A DNA stretch of 64,000 nucleotides. Source: Zerene cesonia (Eukaryota; Arthropoda; Insecta; Lepidoptera; Pieridae). Below the pieces are notes generated by a model. The model searched no databases and had not been told where the DNA came from. It worked only from the letters and a program-made list of their open reading frames with translations. The stretch's first letter is position 1; each line of letters begins with the position of its first letter. Location of the stretch: the NCBI RefSeq assembly GCF_012273895.1, contig NC_052118.1, positions 1,178,001 to 1,242,000 of the forward strand, in the 5' to 3' direction. Positions 12,912 through 23,901 of the stretch are shown one piece after another. The position numbers and the translations under genes are program-made.

Positions 12912-12999
12912 AATTAATTCATTTGTATGATCTAGTGTTCTTGCATTGCGGAGAAGTTCATCGACAATTCATCACCAAAGACTAAAAGAGATTTTTTTA

Positions 13000-13125
13000 A
13001 AAGTTTATATATTTCCCGTCTCTTCGTGACCACGCTCGCTGTAAAGTGTTCGAAACGTCGGGTTAATAATATAATGAATAAATCGCGTTTAAAATCCGTT
13101 AAAAAGTTTTTAATTTCTAAGATTA
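13000..13125 (-). repeat. Dispersed repeat (CCGACGTTTCGAAC family)
   Basis: On the minus strand it reads TTAACGGATTTTAAACGCGA, a TTATTAACCCGACGTTTCGA core, ACTTTACAGCGAGCG and a GAAGAGACGGG-like end. A second copy lies on the plus strand at 31100-31240. Repeats of this type are common in Lepidoptera. Clean terminal repeats were not found. Confidence 0.6.
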
Positions 13126-13476
13126 CATATTTTTTATTTAGCAACATGATGACGTACTTAATCGTTATTGTAGTTCAACGATTAAATGAAATTTGCGAAT
13201 GTAAAGAAGTTTTCAAAAAGTTGGATATAAGTACAATAAATATTTTCAGTCTATTCGATTTAATAGAAAAACTCTCTCGGTATAATTTTACATTATTCCT
13301 ACGTCTAGTACAGAATTATGTTATCTGTAGCTCCGCTGTATCCAGTAACTGGAGAAAAATCTAAGTAAAGATGTTGAATTTATGTTTTTGACTACTTCAA
13401 GTGATGTGTGTGCTAACTCTCTTTATTAATTGTTGAAATTTTTATAAGTGTGGCACTGTACCGCAAAACCTAATTT

Positions 13477-13536
13477 CATCATCATCAGCCCATATATGTT
13501 CCCACTGCTGGGACACAGGCCTCCTATGAGGGAAGG
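13477..13536 (-). mobile_element. 60-bp 5'-truncated SINE copy with perfect target-site duplication
   Basis: Only the last 60 bases of the TGATGATGA SINE are present, on the minus strand: the GGAGGCCTGTGTCCCAGCAG and GGGAACATATATGGGCTGAT blocks. The identical 12-mers AAAACCTAATTT at 13465-13476 and 13537-13548 flank it exactly. The truncation plus the duplication is what target-primed reverse transcription would leave. Confidence 0.9.
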
Positions 13537-13869
13537 AAAACCTAATTTGCAGCTATATAAATGTGTTAAGGAACACATTGACAAACTAAAAGCTAGATGG
13601 AAGGTGATATAAGTTGGTTGGATTTGTTAACGGTTTTCGCTCGTTGTTTTGAAGCTGCCGGTAAATCTATTGCCAGTGATTTTGCTTATCTTAAGCGACA
13701 ATTCACGATTCGCAGCATGTGATATATGTCGAAATATTTCGTAGTAAGTTTCTATCGTGAATTGTAAATGATTTTCACACTTTACAAACTAGCATAATTG
13801 ACTGATTTGTATTCCATATGTTCAACTATTTACATAATTATAAATTGCTATTATTCTTTGGATATGAAA

Positions 13870-14069
13870 TCCTTTCTACTAAGATTTGAAATGTGAAAGT
13901 TTGTAAGGATGTGTATGTGTTTGTTGCTCTTTCACGCATAAACTACTGACCCGATAGCAATGAAATTTGGTACGTAGATGCATAACTGGAATAACATATA
14001 GGCAACTTTTTATCCCGATATTCCAAGGGCATATGGACTTGCGCGGGTAAAATCGCGGAGCGCAGCTAG
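13870..14069 (+). mobile_element. Lep1-type Helitron, first of a tandem pair
   Basis: It starts TCCTTTCTACTAAGAT, has the GTTTGTAAGGATGTG block, the CAATGAAATTTGGTACG block and ATCCCGATATTCC, and ends GCGCAGCTAG at 14060-14069. Both Helitron ends are recognisable. The subterminal hairpin is partly mutated. Confidence 0.8.
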
Positions 14070-14260
14070 TATTATAAATGCGAAAGTTTGTAAGGATGTG
14101 TGTGTGTTTTTTGCTCTTTCACGCAAAAACTGCTGAACCAATTGCAATTAAATTTGGTACGTACGCAGCTGCGCAACTGGAATAACATATAGGTAACTTT
14201 TTATACCGATATTCCTACGGAATACGGACTTACGCGGGTGAAACCGCGGGGCGCAGCTAG
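14070..14260 (+). mobile_element. Lep1-type Helitron, second of a tandem pair
   Basis: It follows the CTAG of the first copy directly and begins at TATTATAAATGCGAAAG, so the first ten or so bases of the usual head are missing. The 3' end is well preserved: stem CGCGG, loop GTGAAA, stem CCGCG, then CTAG at 14257-14260 and T. Confidence 0.82.
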
Positions 14261-15705
14261 TACATAATACATATGAAGAGTAAGTAATAACAGTATTATT
14301 GTACTACATGATCTTTTTATTAGAAGAAAATGGGTAAAATTCTACAATAATACAAAACACAAACAAAACATCCGATCGAACCAATAATCAATATCCCAAT
14401 GAATGGTTTACAAACAACAATCTACAAATTGCATTAACTAGCGATCTAATAAACGTAAATGCGAGTTAAAAACGAAAACGCATCAATTAATTAAAATAAG
14501 CGCGAATTTCGACCGCAATATCATCAGCAGAGATAGCTTGATGCGAATGAAATTACGTAATTAAATGCGGAGCTTAAATGATTCCAATACTTATTAAACG
14601 GATAATGTCAATTGCACCGCTTTTTATGACAAGGGAACCGCCGTCGCACCGATTCGTGACATTTCATTAATCTTTCCGTTTTTGGCGACCTTGCATTGTA
14701 CATGTCGATATCGGTATCGGTATCGGTATCGGTTTGTGGTTGCGTGTTTAAAAGCTAACATTTAAATTGGTAATCATTAATATTGTTTGGGCGGCGTTAT
14801 TGAGTGGTCAGTAAACCTGCAAACCATCATTGAATGATCACTGACGGGCTAACGCATATTGCATTCAATGATAATACTTTTTAGAGTAAACATTTGACAC
14901 TTCTCCATGTCCATATAAAATGAATGATGATATCATTATTCCGATAATGTATATAATTATATATTAATTTTTATTATTAAGTACGTTATAAATAGTTTTT
15001 TCTATTTTATATAATGGTAATCTGCAAATCCCTATAGAATTTTTGTCGATACCTTGATAAATTTAGAAAATCAATAATTGAAACATGTGATGAGCGTATA
15101 ATGCTACTTTACGAGGGAACATGAGGTTTCAGTTTTTTTAAATATCTTACTTATATTTCTTAACAAAAAAAAATCTATCTAAATCTATATTATTCCATAT
15201 CTTAAATAATTGATATTCTAATGCACTCTGAACCAAAATTAGTACATAAATTATTAAAGAAATAAAAAAATCTAATCAAAAATATCACGCTATCATTATA
15301 ATTTCGCCGCGAACAGCCAAAATATTCCAAATGAGTAAAAGCGAAGCTCGCATTATCTCCGTGTCGTTTCTTTTACTTCATCAAGAGCCACGTGTCTCGT
15401 TAGATGTGTAAAGCACTGTGGCAGCTGAATAGATGTAATTGTAATGACGTAGAAATCCTCATTAAAATTTTCGACCTTTTGCTTGAGGTCTTTTTGACTT
15501 AAAGGTTTGAGTTTGTGAAGGTGTGTAGATGATAGATGGTAAAAAGACGTGCTATAGAGTTGATGGTGTTTATATCTAAATTTGGAATATAAAGTAACAT
15601 TTTTTTTCTATTTTTTGTTGTATATTGTACAAAAAAAATTGTAAGTACAAGGTTATGTATAGTTGTTTTAAGGACTTCTGAAAAAAAGTAAATTATCTTA
15701 ATTAC
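14261..15705. other. AT-rich non-coding sequence with a TATCGG microsatellite
   Basis: No gene was seen. Four perfect TATCGG units lie at 14709-14732. The rest is AT-rich, with a somewhat less AT-rich part at about 14620-14700. Confidence 0.55.
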
Positions 15706-16040
15706 CTTGACTGAGGTCGTCGTATTAGTTCTATTGCTTCCGAGTCTCTGAATAACAATATGACGGTATAACAGTATGAAATGTTAATATATTTAATTGT
15801 ATTCCTTGTACGAAAAATGTACCCACGTTGAATGTTATGGCTGATAAAGAACCCTATAGGCGTATAATGCAGCCCTAATGTTAATGTCACTGTGAGATAA
15901 TCCACAAAGGCACAAAAATCGTATAACGTACAACGCCGGATGACCTTTGTCTTTTTAGGGCGTATTTGATATACAGATGACAAACTGCCCCTAACTATGG
16001 AAACTCGATCGTGGGAATGTGGAATAGAATAGGTTTTATC
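15706..16040 (-). CDS. Candidate internal exon, unknown product (low confidence)
   Basis: On the minus strand a run of T residues followed by CAG (acceptor AG at 16042-16041) opens a 335-base stretch with no stop in one frame. It closes with TCAAG then GTAATT (donor GT at 15705-15704). The frame reads on to a stop only inside the donor, as expected for an internal exon. The translation shows no family I recognise, has one hydrophobic patch near the middle, and no cysteine pattern. The upstream part of the same open frame is repeat-derived. No partner exon was identified, so this may be an untranslated exon or chance. Confidence 0.2.
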
Positions 16041-16074
16041 CTGAAAAAAAAAAAACATAATTTTATTGATTGGT

Positions 16075-16165
16075 TTTAATTCGGTAAATTGGTTTATTGG
16101 TTCAGACGTAAAGAGACAGACGCACAGAGTTAGTTTCGCATTTATAATATTAATATTAGTAGCGA
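16075..16165 (-). repeat. Helitron/MITE head fragment
   Basis: On the minus strand, CTACTAATATTAATATTATA, ATGCGAAACTAACTCTGTGCG and CTGTCTCTTTACG resemble the heads of lepidopteran Helitron-like elements. No matching 3' end was found. Confidence 0.45.
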
Positions 16166-16550
16166 TAAGTATCCAGTACATCTCGTAGGACATCGAAGCC
16201 TTATACTGATACTTGCCATTAAATTGCTCTTAAATTAAAAGCACACTTGCGCACACTAGTAGGGTCCGCTTTTAAAAGAGCCGAGTGGCTTTTGCAGCAA
16301 GATGTTTTTGTGACGTCACTGCACATTATCCTGTTATCTCATCCTGGCTCGGATTCGGTACAAAGCTAGCTGAATTAATGTACTTGGATTTTTGCACTGA
16401 GGCTTTATTTAATTCTAGTTAATCTCAGAATTAAGCATGTTTGCGTGTCGCTCAATGAAATATTAGGTTACTGTGTAGCATTTCTGTCTATCCGTTACGG
16501 GTTTTAGTTGGAGTGTGTTTGTTTGGAAATGTTTGGATTCAAATATACAT

Positions 16551-16568
16551 ACACACACACACACACAC
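16551..16568. repeat. AC microsatellite
   Basis: Nine perfect AC units, flanked by ATACAT and ATTTCT. Confidence 0.9.
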
Positions 16569-16848
16569 ATTTCTAGTGGGAGTATTTGATGTTAAGAGTC
16601 ACAAGAGTGTTATTTGTTGGCTCGCTGCTCTGTTTATCGCGAAGTGGCTTACGTGATTAAGTTTGATTTCAAATATGACTAGTCTTATTGTATTTGTAGA
16701 GAACGATATCATAATAATTTAAGCTCTTTGAAAACTTTAATATGACATTAAGAATATAGATTCGTAATAAGATAAGTGAACGAAAACGAAAGTCAGTTTA
16801 AGTCTAATACGAATATAGCCTTATTATTATAACGGTATTTTCGCATAA

Positions 16849-17048
16849 GTGAAGTCCCGTGTCCCCTAGTGGGGTATGGGGCAGATGATGTACATCTGTT
16901 TCACTGATCGATTTTCTTTACGAACAAGTAGGTGATCAGCCTTCTGTGTCCTGCCAGACCGAGACATACAAAAAAAAATTTTGTGCGTCCCCACCGGGAA
17001 TTGAACCCAGGACCCCTCGGTTAACCACTGTACCGAGGAGGCGGTCGA
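16849..17048 (-). mobile_element. tRNA-derived SINE with 13-bp target-site duplication
   Basis: On the minus strand the head reads CTCCTCGGTACAGTGGTTAA, ends in GGTTCAATTCCCGGTGGGGA (B box), and is followed by a body with GGCTGATCACCTACTTGTTC and GAAACAGATGTACATCATC. It is flanked by the identical 13-mers TATTTTCGCATAA at 16836-16848 and 17049-17061. This family is unrelated to the TGATGATGA SINE and has no A-tail. The head is tRNA-like but would not fold as a working tRNA, since no matching acceptor stem was seen. Confidence 0.88.
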
Positions 17049-17061
17049 TATTTTCGCATAA

Positions 17062-19860
17062 CCCGCCAATAATTATTATTAAAAGCGAAAAGGAAATTGA
17101 TTCAAAAATAAGTAAACGAAGAGCCCTCCGGTATTATCAAATAAAATCGTTTTTATACAATTTAACTTTCAATTCATAATAAGTTTCCGTATGCATAAAC
17201 GGACCTCATTTGCGTGGATCAAACTAAAGGTGCTGCTACACGGTTTATTTGAGTTTAAGCATGTGCGGGATATACCTTAACCGTTGCATGTAACATATAA
17301 CGATTGTTTTCATTTATAAACACTAATGCGTCTTTAAAACATGCCAATGTGATGAATTTCTGTCAAACCTTAGTTATAAAAAATGTACTTTTGGAGCATA
17401 TCATACCATTAAAGCCAGTCTTCTTAATTCTATTATCAATCAATCAAAATGAGAATAAAAACAGTGCTACTAAATGAAGGTTACGTATATACGATAACCA
17501 GTCAGAGAAAGCATGAGCGACTGGTTCTGTCATGCAAAGGTCTTAAAAAGTTTCGTGTAACAGAACCATTAGACCACACTTCCGCGTCCCTCAGATTTCC
17601 CTTGCAAAGTTGGATTTATCCCGGGAAAACCATTTGATTCAAACTTGTACAAACATTCAATTGACTTCGGATTTATTGGAGTCGCTTGATATTAAAGATA
17701 TCAATTGTTTGTTTATGTTATTATTGAATTTATAAATCTAAAAGGGTTTATTTGTAAAGTTTGTTTATATTGTTCTGGAATTTGTTTCGAAGGAAATCGA
17801 AGGGATGTTATCAGTCGTACTTTCTGGTCGAAGACAAGGAAATGATTTTAAAATCGTGTGTATTGTTATTCTATTGTTCAATAGAAACAAACTCAATGGA
17901 CACAATGTTAAGTGGTCCATTTGAAAAATATTTTAGTTATATATTATTAATGTCATAATTTGTCATACATGAAATAATCTACCCCGACCACGTTTTAAGG
18001 AGACGACCAAATGGTTCAAAACAGTATGGCAGCAGGAAAAATGTTACAATCACAAAATTTCCCTTAATACAAGTAAACAACGAGCTTACTGATTATATAT
18101 ACAATTAGATTACAATGCACCACGATTATCAGATCTTAGAAGGAAAGAATAAAACAATTTAAACGTATCGTGCTCTCTGAATAACACATCGACGGAAGGA
18201 CAAAGCTTTAGGAAATTAGATTGGCCTCGCAGTCTGCGCACGTGGCCGCCTTGACTGGCTTGTTATAGTGCCTGGGTTAACTGGGGACGGTTTCTTGTGA
18301 TAAATTCTTTTTTATACTTACTTGCATTTTGTATTAGATTGTATTTAAAAATCTAAAAGGATCCTCAATGTATTCCGCAGTAGCTTTTCGTAGCGTAGTC
18401 TATGTCACACAAAACATATCATAAAATCGCTCCGTTGCGGCTGTAAAAGCCAAACAAACACACTTGTGTGTCTATGATATTAGCAGCAACATATTATCTA
18501 TGGTTGGGATATAGTTTTCAACGACGTCATCAATATTATATAATCATCATCTTACCTTTGCTACACTATAAAATAAATATAAGTACATGATATATTTAAT
18601 ACAGTATTGTAAAATGAGAGAAGAGATACTAAATTAAACAGATTTTCATCCAACAGTTGAGAGATAGGTGTAAATAATTGAATTGTAGTATTTACTCAAT
18701 GATGATTCATAACACTTCAATATTGTATACAAATAACAAAAAAAAAACGCAACTGAAAAAATGCCAAGTTCTAACATTATGTAGCCTCGCTCCCGTTACA
18801 AGTTGGCTATTTGCGCGGCGCGAAGCGAAACTTAAACAAGCTCTTTGTCCCAAGCTCACCTGCCGTGTGAGACAACGCGTGGTCATTTGTACAACACGTG
18901 TCGTTGCCGCGCCAAATTGTCATTGGATCTTATTGCCAGACACATCGCTGGGGTATAGACTATAGATACTTTTTTCTTCGAACAGTGCAATTAGTGGCCA
19001 GACTTCTTAAATTTAAATTTCGAACAGTTGTTTAGATTTTTATTTATCTGTGCCCCTTCGAGATTTAAATTAAAATATGAATTGGTTATTATTTGAAATA
19101 GTTTATTATTTGAAATAGTTAATGCGTGTAAAATTTTCTATAACTGATTCTTTTTGGTACTTGTATTTATATATGCATCTGAAATGTATGAAACTTACTA
19201 GTTATCGTGTTGATTTAGAATTCGTTGGTTTTCTATACGTATTCGACTTGAATAAAATGAAGTAAGGAGGAACAAATTATAGGGACATATATCAAGATTG
19301 AAATCTTGTTATGTTTTATATAAATATAATTAGGATAGTAATATAAATAAGTTCTATAAGAATTGTTAATCTATATTTTTATAATACTTAACGTTCCCTT
19401 CATACATTTTCATAACATTCTTTCTACTGTAAAGCGATACACGCTGTAAAATTATTTAGCAAAATATAAAACCGATAAACTGCCTCCCCAGGTGAAACTT
19501 CAATTGAACAGTTTTCGTATTCATGGTCCGTAACAAATTCTTTTATGATATAAGTTTAAAAATCTCGCAAGTTCGGAAAACTTAAACTTGGAGATATGGG
19601 CACTTTAAGTTCTGAAAAGTATTTGAAACAAGTGACTTTAAATGTTAACAGGGTGTATATGTTTTTATGACCATTTTAAAAGAATATAGGGTAGTTTTCA
19701 TATGATGTTTGTATTTATATAAACTCTTTGTTATAAAGTTTCGTTGTAAAATAAGTAAAGTTATGTATTGATAAAGAAATAGTGTTTTCTTTCATTGTTT
19801 AATTAATGTATGAAAAAGAACAACATATAAATAACAGAACGATAAATATTATAAAATTAA
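17062..19860. other. Non-coding sequence, single-copy within the window
   Basis: No gene was supported. The stretch 18780-18960 is markedly richer in GC than its surroundings and open in one plus frame, without recognisable domain or splice pattern. A 17-bp-period duplication (TTATTATTTGAAATAG twice) lies at 19086-19118. The stretch 17440-17640 is open in a plus frame but shows no family. Confidence 0.5.
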
Positions 19861-20109
19861 TCCTGATGGTAAGCTATCACCACCGCCCATGAACATTCGC
19901 AGAGGTAGTGCCTCTATCGCGCTACGCGTTTTTAAGGGGTAAGGGATAAGGAAAGGATTGATGACTAAATAAAAAGAATGGTCTGGGAAAGGTCAGGAAA
20001 GGGTAACGAGCTCCCGGCTCCCCTACTCACCGTGTGAAACACAATAGCATGCTATTATTTGACGCCGGTTTTCTGTGGCGGTGTGGTACTTCCCCGGTGC
20101 GAGCTGGTT
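19861..20109 (-). repeat. LINE/SINE-tail repeat
   Basis: On the minus strand it runs from AGCTCGCACCGGGGAAGTAC through CCGGCGTCAAAT, a pyrimidine-rich block with CCTTATCCCTTACCCC, GCGAATGTTCATGGGCGGTG and ACCATCAGGA. It matches 35694-36017 over most of its length. The GTTGCCCGCTAT tail is missing. Confidence 0.7.
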
Positions 20110-21561
20110 ATAATATTAAGTATAGGTATTATAGGTATCTTTCTATGTAGCTTAATTCACAGAAAAATAAGACTTATTGTTTACTTGTACACCATAAATT
20201 ACTTATAGCATCTGTTAGAGGCGCAGTTAGAGCTTTCCTCAACCGTAATTATACATAATATCGCAACAGATAAATGTTTCGAAGTATTTACTGGAACATC
20301 ATTAAAAATGTTCGCTGGTAATGAGCGTTATTTAATCCCTTGGCAATTAACACACAAAATACAGCGACCACAGTGATGTACACTGGGGCAGTTAATTTAA
20401 AAGTTAAAATCGCTAACGACTCCAAGTAAATCACTTTACGTTATCTCAATGATGGATTATCGGTTGCAATGTTTTTTCGATGTGGCGATCGTTTAATTTC
20501 TGTTTATTTTTTTCGACCATGAGTCAAGTAAAGTAAAATAATATAATCTTTAATATAAAGTAAAGAATGTTGAGGATATTGACAGCATTGGCTGAAAAGT
20601 TATTAATATAATGAAAAGCTATTTTAAATTATTACAATTGGATATATAACGGTTCTATTGACATTAATTATAAAAAAAAGATAAAATTATTTTTTTATTA
20701 TTGTTTTATGTTGTTTTGAATTAGCGGATCTTAGTCGGATTTGATGAATATTAATTATTATGTTCTGTAAGGGAGGGACAGATTACGACTGACAATCATA
20801 AATCGAAGAATAAATAATAAATTTGCATATTAATTATTGGTTAATAAATTTGTATGAATTACTTCGTAGTTCCCATTAAATTCAATGAAAATTCACTATC
20901 TGTCTGACATTATTTTAGATACGTATAACTTATAAGGTATTGAGGCATGTGATGGAAGTAAAGTTTCGAAAATTACTTAAATATTGAGTTTTATGTAAGG
21001 TACCTATTGATGATATTTTCATAGCAATTAAACGAAAGTTATTAGCATAACACTGTAGCATTTGTTTAAGTTTAACGTAGTTTTCCCTTATGCAGCGTAT
21101 AAGGTCTTGTTTCAGCGAGTTGCAAGGAAACAAATTGAATTCCCCGGGTGTCACCTGCACTATGTGTGTGCCTGAGTCCGTCTCGCACTGTGGGCTGGAT
21201 ATTTATCTATGTATTGGTTAACATGCATATTTGATATGAATGTTAGACGTCACAATTCTATGTAGTTTTGTAATGAAGCGTGAGCTAGTAATCTCTCAGT
21301 TTTGTGGTTGTTATTGCGGTGTATCAGTGCAGCTCTACGCGTGTAAGGAATCTGTGATAATATGTATCTTTATTAATGTACTTTCGACCTGTTGTAATGG
21401 TGATTGCGATAGGAGAAAATCGTTCAGTACGGATATACATTGTGTATCTTATTCACATATTATAATGATTAAAATCAATGTATCTGCAGCTATCGATGCA
21501 TAATTTATGGTTTCCTAACTATACTTTTATTGCTTTATTATTTTATTATTATATTATATTT
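20110..21561. other. AT-rich non-coding sequence
   Basis: No gene or repeat was recognised. Part of 20930-21160 is less AT-rich but has no coding signature. Confidence 0.5.
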
Positions 21562-21828
21562 TTATGCTGCGCCCCGCGGTTTCACGCACGTAAGTCCGTA
21601 TCCCAAAGGAATATCGGGATCAAAAGTTGCCTATATGTGATTCCAGTTGTCCAGCTGTCTACTTACCAAATTTCATTGCAATCGGTTCAGTAGTTTATGT
21701 GTGAAAGAGCAACAAGCACACACATATCCTTACTTAATCACTCCGATGATTCGGAACGTCTGTAAAGGCGATACAATGAGGAAACACTACATATCTTACA
21801 AACTTTCCGATTAATAATATTAGTATGA
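21562..21828 (-). mobile_element. Lep1-type Helitron carrying a 57-bp insertion
   Basis: The order of blocks matches the other minus-strand copies (CCCCGCGGTTTCAC, CGGGAT, CCAGTTGTCCAGCTGTCTAC, TTTCATTGCAATCGGTTCAG, then the head). The head is interrupted at 21734-21790 by unrelated sequence flanked by ATATCCTTAC (21724-21733) and ATATCTTAC (21791-21799). The 3' CTAG has decayed to TTAT. Confidence 0.75.
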
Positions 21829-22451
21829 GTATAATTAAACGAAATACCCATGTTCATACAAAATTTGTTTAAAAAATCGCTATAAAATGTATCAAAACCA
21901 CAGTGCGCATACACCGCACGATCCATGCAACAGATTTCTTGAAAGGATTGCCAAAGGAACTGTGGCAGTCGTTTGTATAAAACTTTACTCGTATTATTTT
22001 CCCTTTACTCCCTCCCTCTGCCGTTCCAATTGCGAGTGCTCGTGACAGCTCATCTATTTATCTAGTTATTAAGGTAAAACTTTTAAATAATCAAAAACAA
22101 AACTTACGTGAAATCACGCAGCGAGTCTTCGTTACTTTATATACTTATTTACAACTTTTTAAAGATAAAGGCTTTTCGGTTGTACAGTTTGATAAAAAGA
22201 TTATTATCGATTCTATTTCTTCATATCTTTTTAACGTTTAATTAATTATACTACTACAAAGGACTTTTTCTTATTTTCCGAGTTATTCAATAAAAAAAAA
22301 ATCGCAATCGGATTACTAAAGTTGAAAATGAATAATTGTCTAAAGTTTTATTCTCATTATAGATAATTAATAACCTACCTGTTTTATGATTATCATACAT
22401 CATGTTCTCCGATGTACAGAGTGATCGTAGCATTATTTAGCTACTATGTTT

Positions 22452-22606
22452 TTATGACAGTCGACTATGGAGCTGGTGCGTCGCCTGATGGTAAGCGCTA
22501 CCCAGTGAACATTTTCAGAGGTAGTAGGCCTCAGCGAATGCGCTTCCCTCTTTATAGGATCCTTTATTCCCGCATATTGACGATGTACGGGAATAAAGGA
22601 ATGGTA
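22452..22606 (-). repeat. LINE/SINE-tail repeat, truncated
   Basis: It contains the minus-strand version of the tail region: GGAGCTGGTGCGTCGCCTGA, TGGTAAGCGCTACC, GAACATTTTCAGAGG and GCGAATGCGCTTCCC. It ends in an unrelated stretch with CCCGCATATTGACGATGTACGGG, which can form a short hairpin. Confidence 0.6.
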
Positions 22607-23018
22607 CAGAAAATCTTTGTAAAATGTATGTATATCCAGCCAAATATAATCGATACTGCTAACAATCCTAGCTTATTCTCTCTATTATAATATAATTGTT
22701 ATATTAGCTTCAATCCGTCAATTCTAATTAACGTTTCACCGTCGATCACGCATCGCAATTACGGCTCATGTATTCCAAACAAAAACTTTAAACACAGCTT
22801 TCATATTTGGAATATATATCAAACTCACATCACAGATAATTACAGTTTATTAAAATTTACGGAAAACGTCCGAAAACTGTATGGAACATGATTACTGGCA
22901 CGGGCGGAGGTAATTGTGATTTATTGATTATACAGTTAATGGACTCTAATCGAATAACGGTAGCGTTATATATCATATGTTTCTATGAATATTCTTTTAA
23001 AGGTAAAGTAAGTATACA

Positions 23019-23285
23019 AAGCAGTAGTGGTTCAGTGGTTAGGATCTGGACTTAAAGTGAAAAGTCGGGGGTTTACTGGTCGAGCGCGCAAGAAATAAAT
23101 TGATTTTTCAATTTATCTGTACATGACCATTGCTCGAAACCGAAAATCGGCATATTAAAAGAATCAAAATTTTTACAACATGTGTCATATGCCTACCCGC
23201 ACTTGGCCAGCGTGGTGGATTAAGACCGGAACCCCTCATAGAAGGCCCCGCAGTGGGAACATGTATGGGCTGATGATGACGATGA
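23019..23285 (+). mobile_element. tRNA-derived TGATGATGA SINE
   Basis: It has the SINE head GCAGTAGTGGTTCAGTGGTT, then AAAAGTCGGGG, the conserved hairpin AAATTGATTTTTCAATTT, CACTTGGCCAGCGTGGTGGA and GCAGTGGGAACATGTATGGG. Target-site duplications AAGTATACA lie at 23010-23018 and 23286-23294. The B box is damaged and the block missing at 12650 is largely missing here too. Confidence 0.85.
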
Positions 23286-23484
23286 AAGTATACAGTGTTG
23301 TATTCAATTGTTTTAGCGAGATGATTATAATCGATCGTAATTGAATTTCTTGCAAGTCTATCTTTACATCAGTCAGTCATTAGTCTAATTAGAAGTCGCA
23401 GACGAAGATGAATAAGAAAAATTAGCGTGTAACTATTATTATGTATTATTAAATATGGGTTCTGAGATCAACCTATACTATATA

Positions 23485-23689
23485 CTAGCTGCGTCCCGCG
23501 GTTTCACCCGCGTAAGTCCGTTTCCCGTAGGAATATTGGGATAAAAGGTTTCCTATATGTTATTCCAATTGTCCAGCTGTCTACGTACCAAATTTCATTG
23601 CAATCGGTTACAGAGTACAGTTTTTGCGTGAAAGAACAACAAACACACACACATCCTTACAAACTTTCGCATTTATAATATTAGTAGGA
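23485..23689 (-). mobile_element. Lep1-type Helitron, both ends intact
   Basis: CTAG at 23485-23488 with A before it, the hairpin CCGCGGTTTCACCCGCG, all internal blocks, and the head ending in TAGTAGGA (TC on the minus strand at 23689-23688). This is one of the best-preserved copies in the window. Confidence 0.87.
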
Positions 23690-23901
23690 TTTTACGACAT
23701 TCTGTTGAATTACTAAAGTAATATCTCTAGAGGATTTTGGATTCATTTTGTATACTCTTTGTTTAGAAACTAAAGGCTCTATCTTATTAAAACACAAGTG
23801 CAGCATTTGGAATGCACTAAACGGAGCGGTTTCATGGTCGGACTGCTAATTGAGCTAATACACATTATACGTGATTTTTCCTTAGCACAGCTACACAAAA
23901 T

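Noticed and set aside
12803..12985. Short open frames over the SINE at 12.7 kb (and the similar one at 42.36-42.63 kb)
   Set aside because: They are translations of the SINE body and recur with it.
13026..13364. A 112-codon plus-strand gene
   Set aside because: The first third is the CCGACGTTTCGAAC repeat and the rest is AT-rich low-complexity translation.
15702..16193. A 163-codon protein gene on the minus strand
   Set aside because: The first 50 or so codons run through a repeat fragment and a T-run that looks like a splice acceptor. Only the inner 335 bases are kept, as a weak exon candidate.
16988..17048. A functional tRNA gene on the minus strand
   Set aside because: The tRNA-like head is attached to a 140-bp body and bounded by target-site duplications, so it is a SINE.
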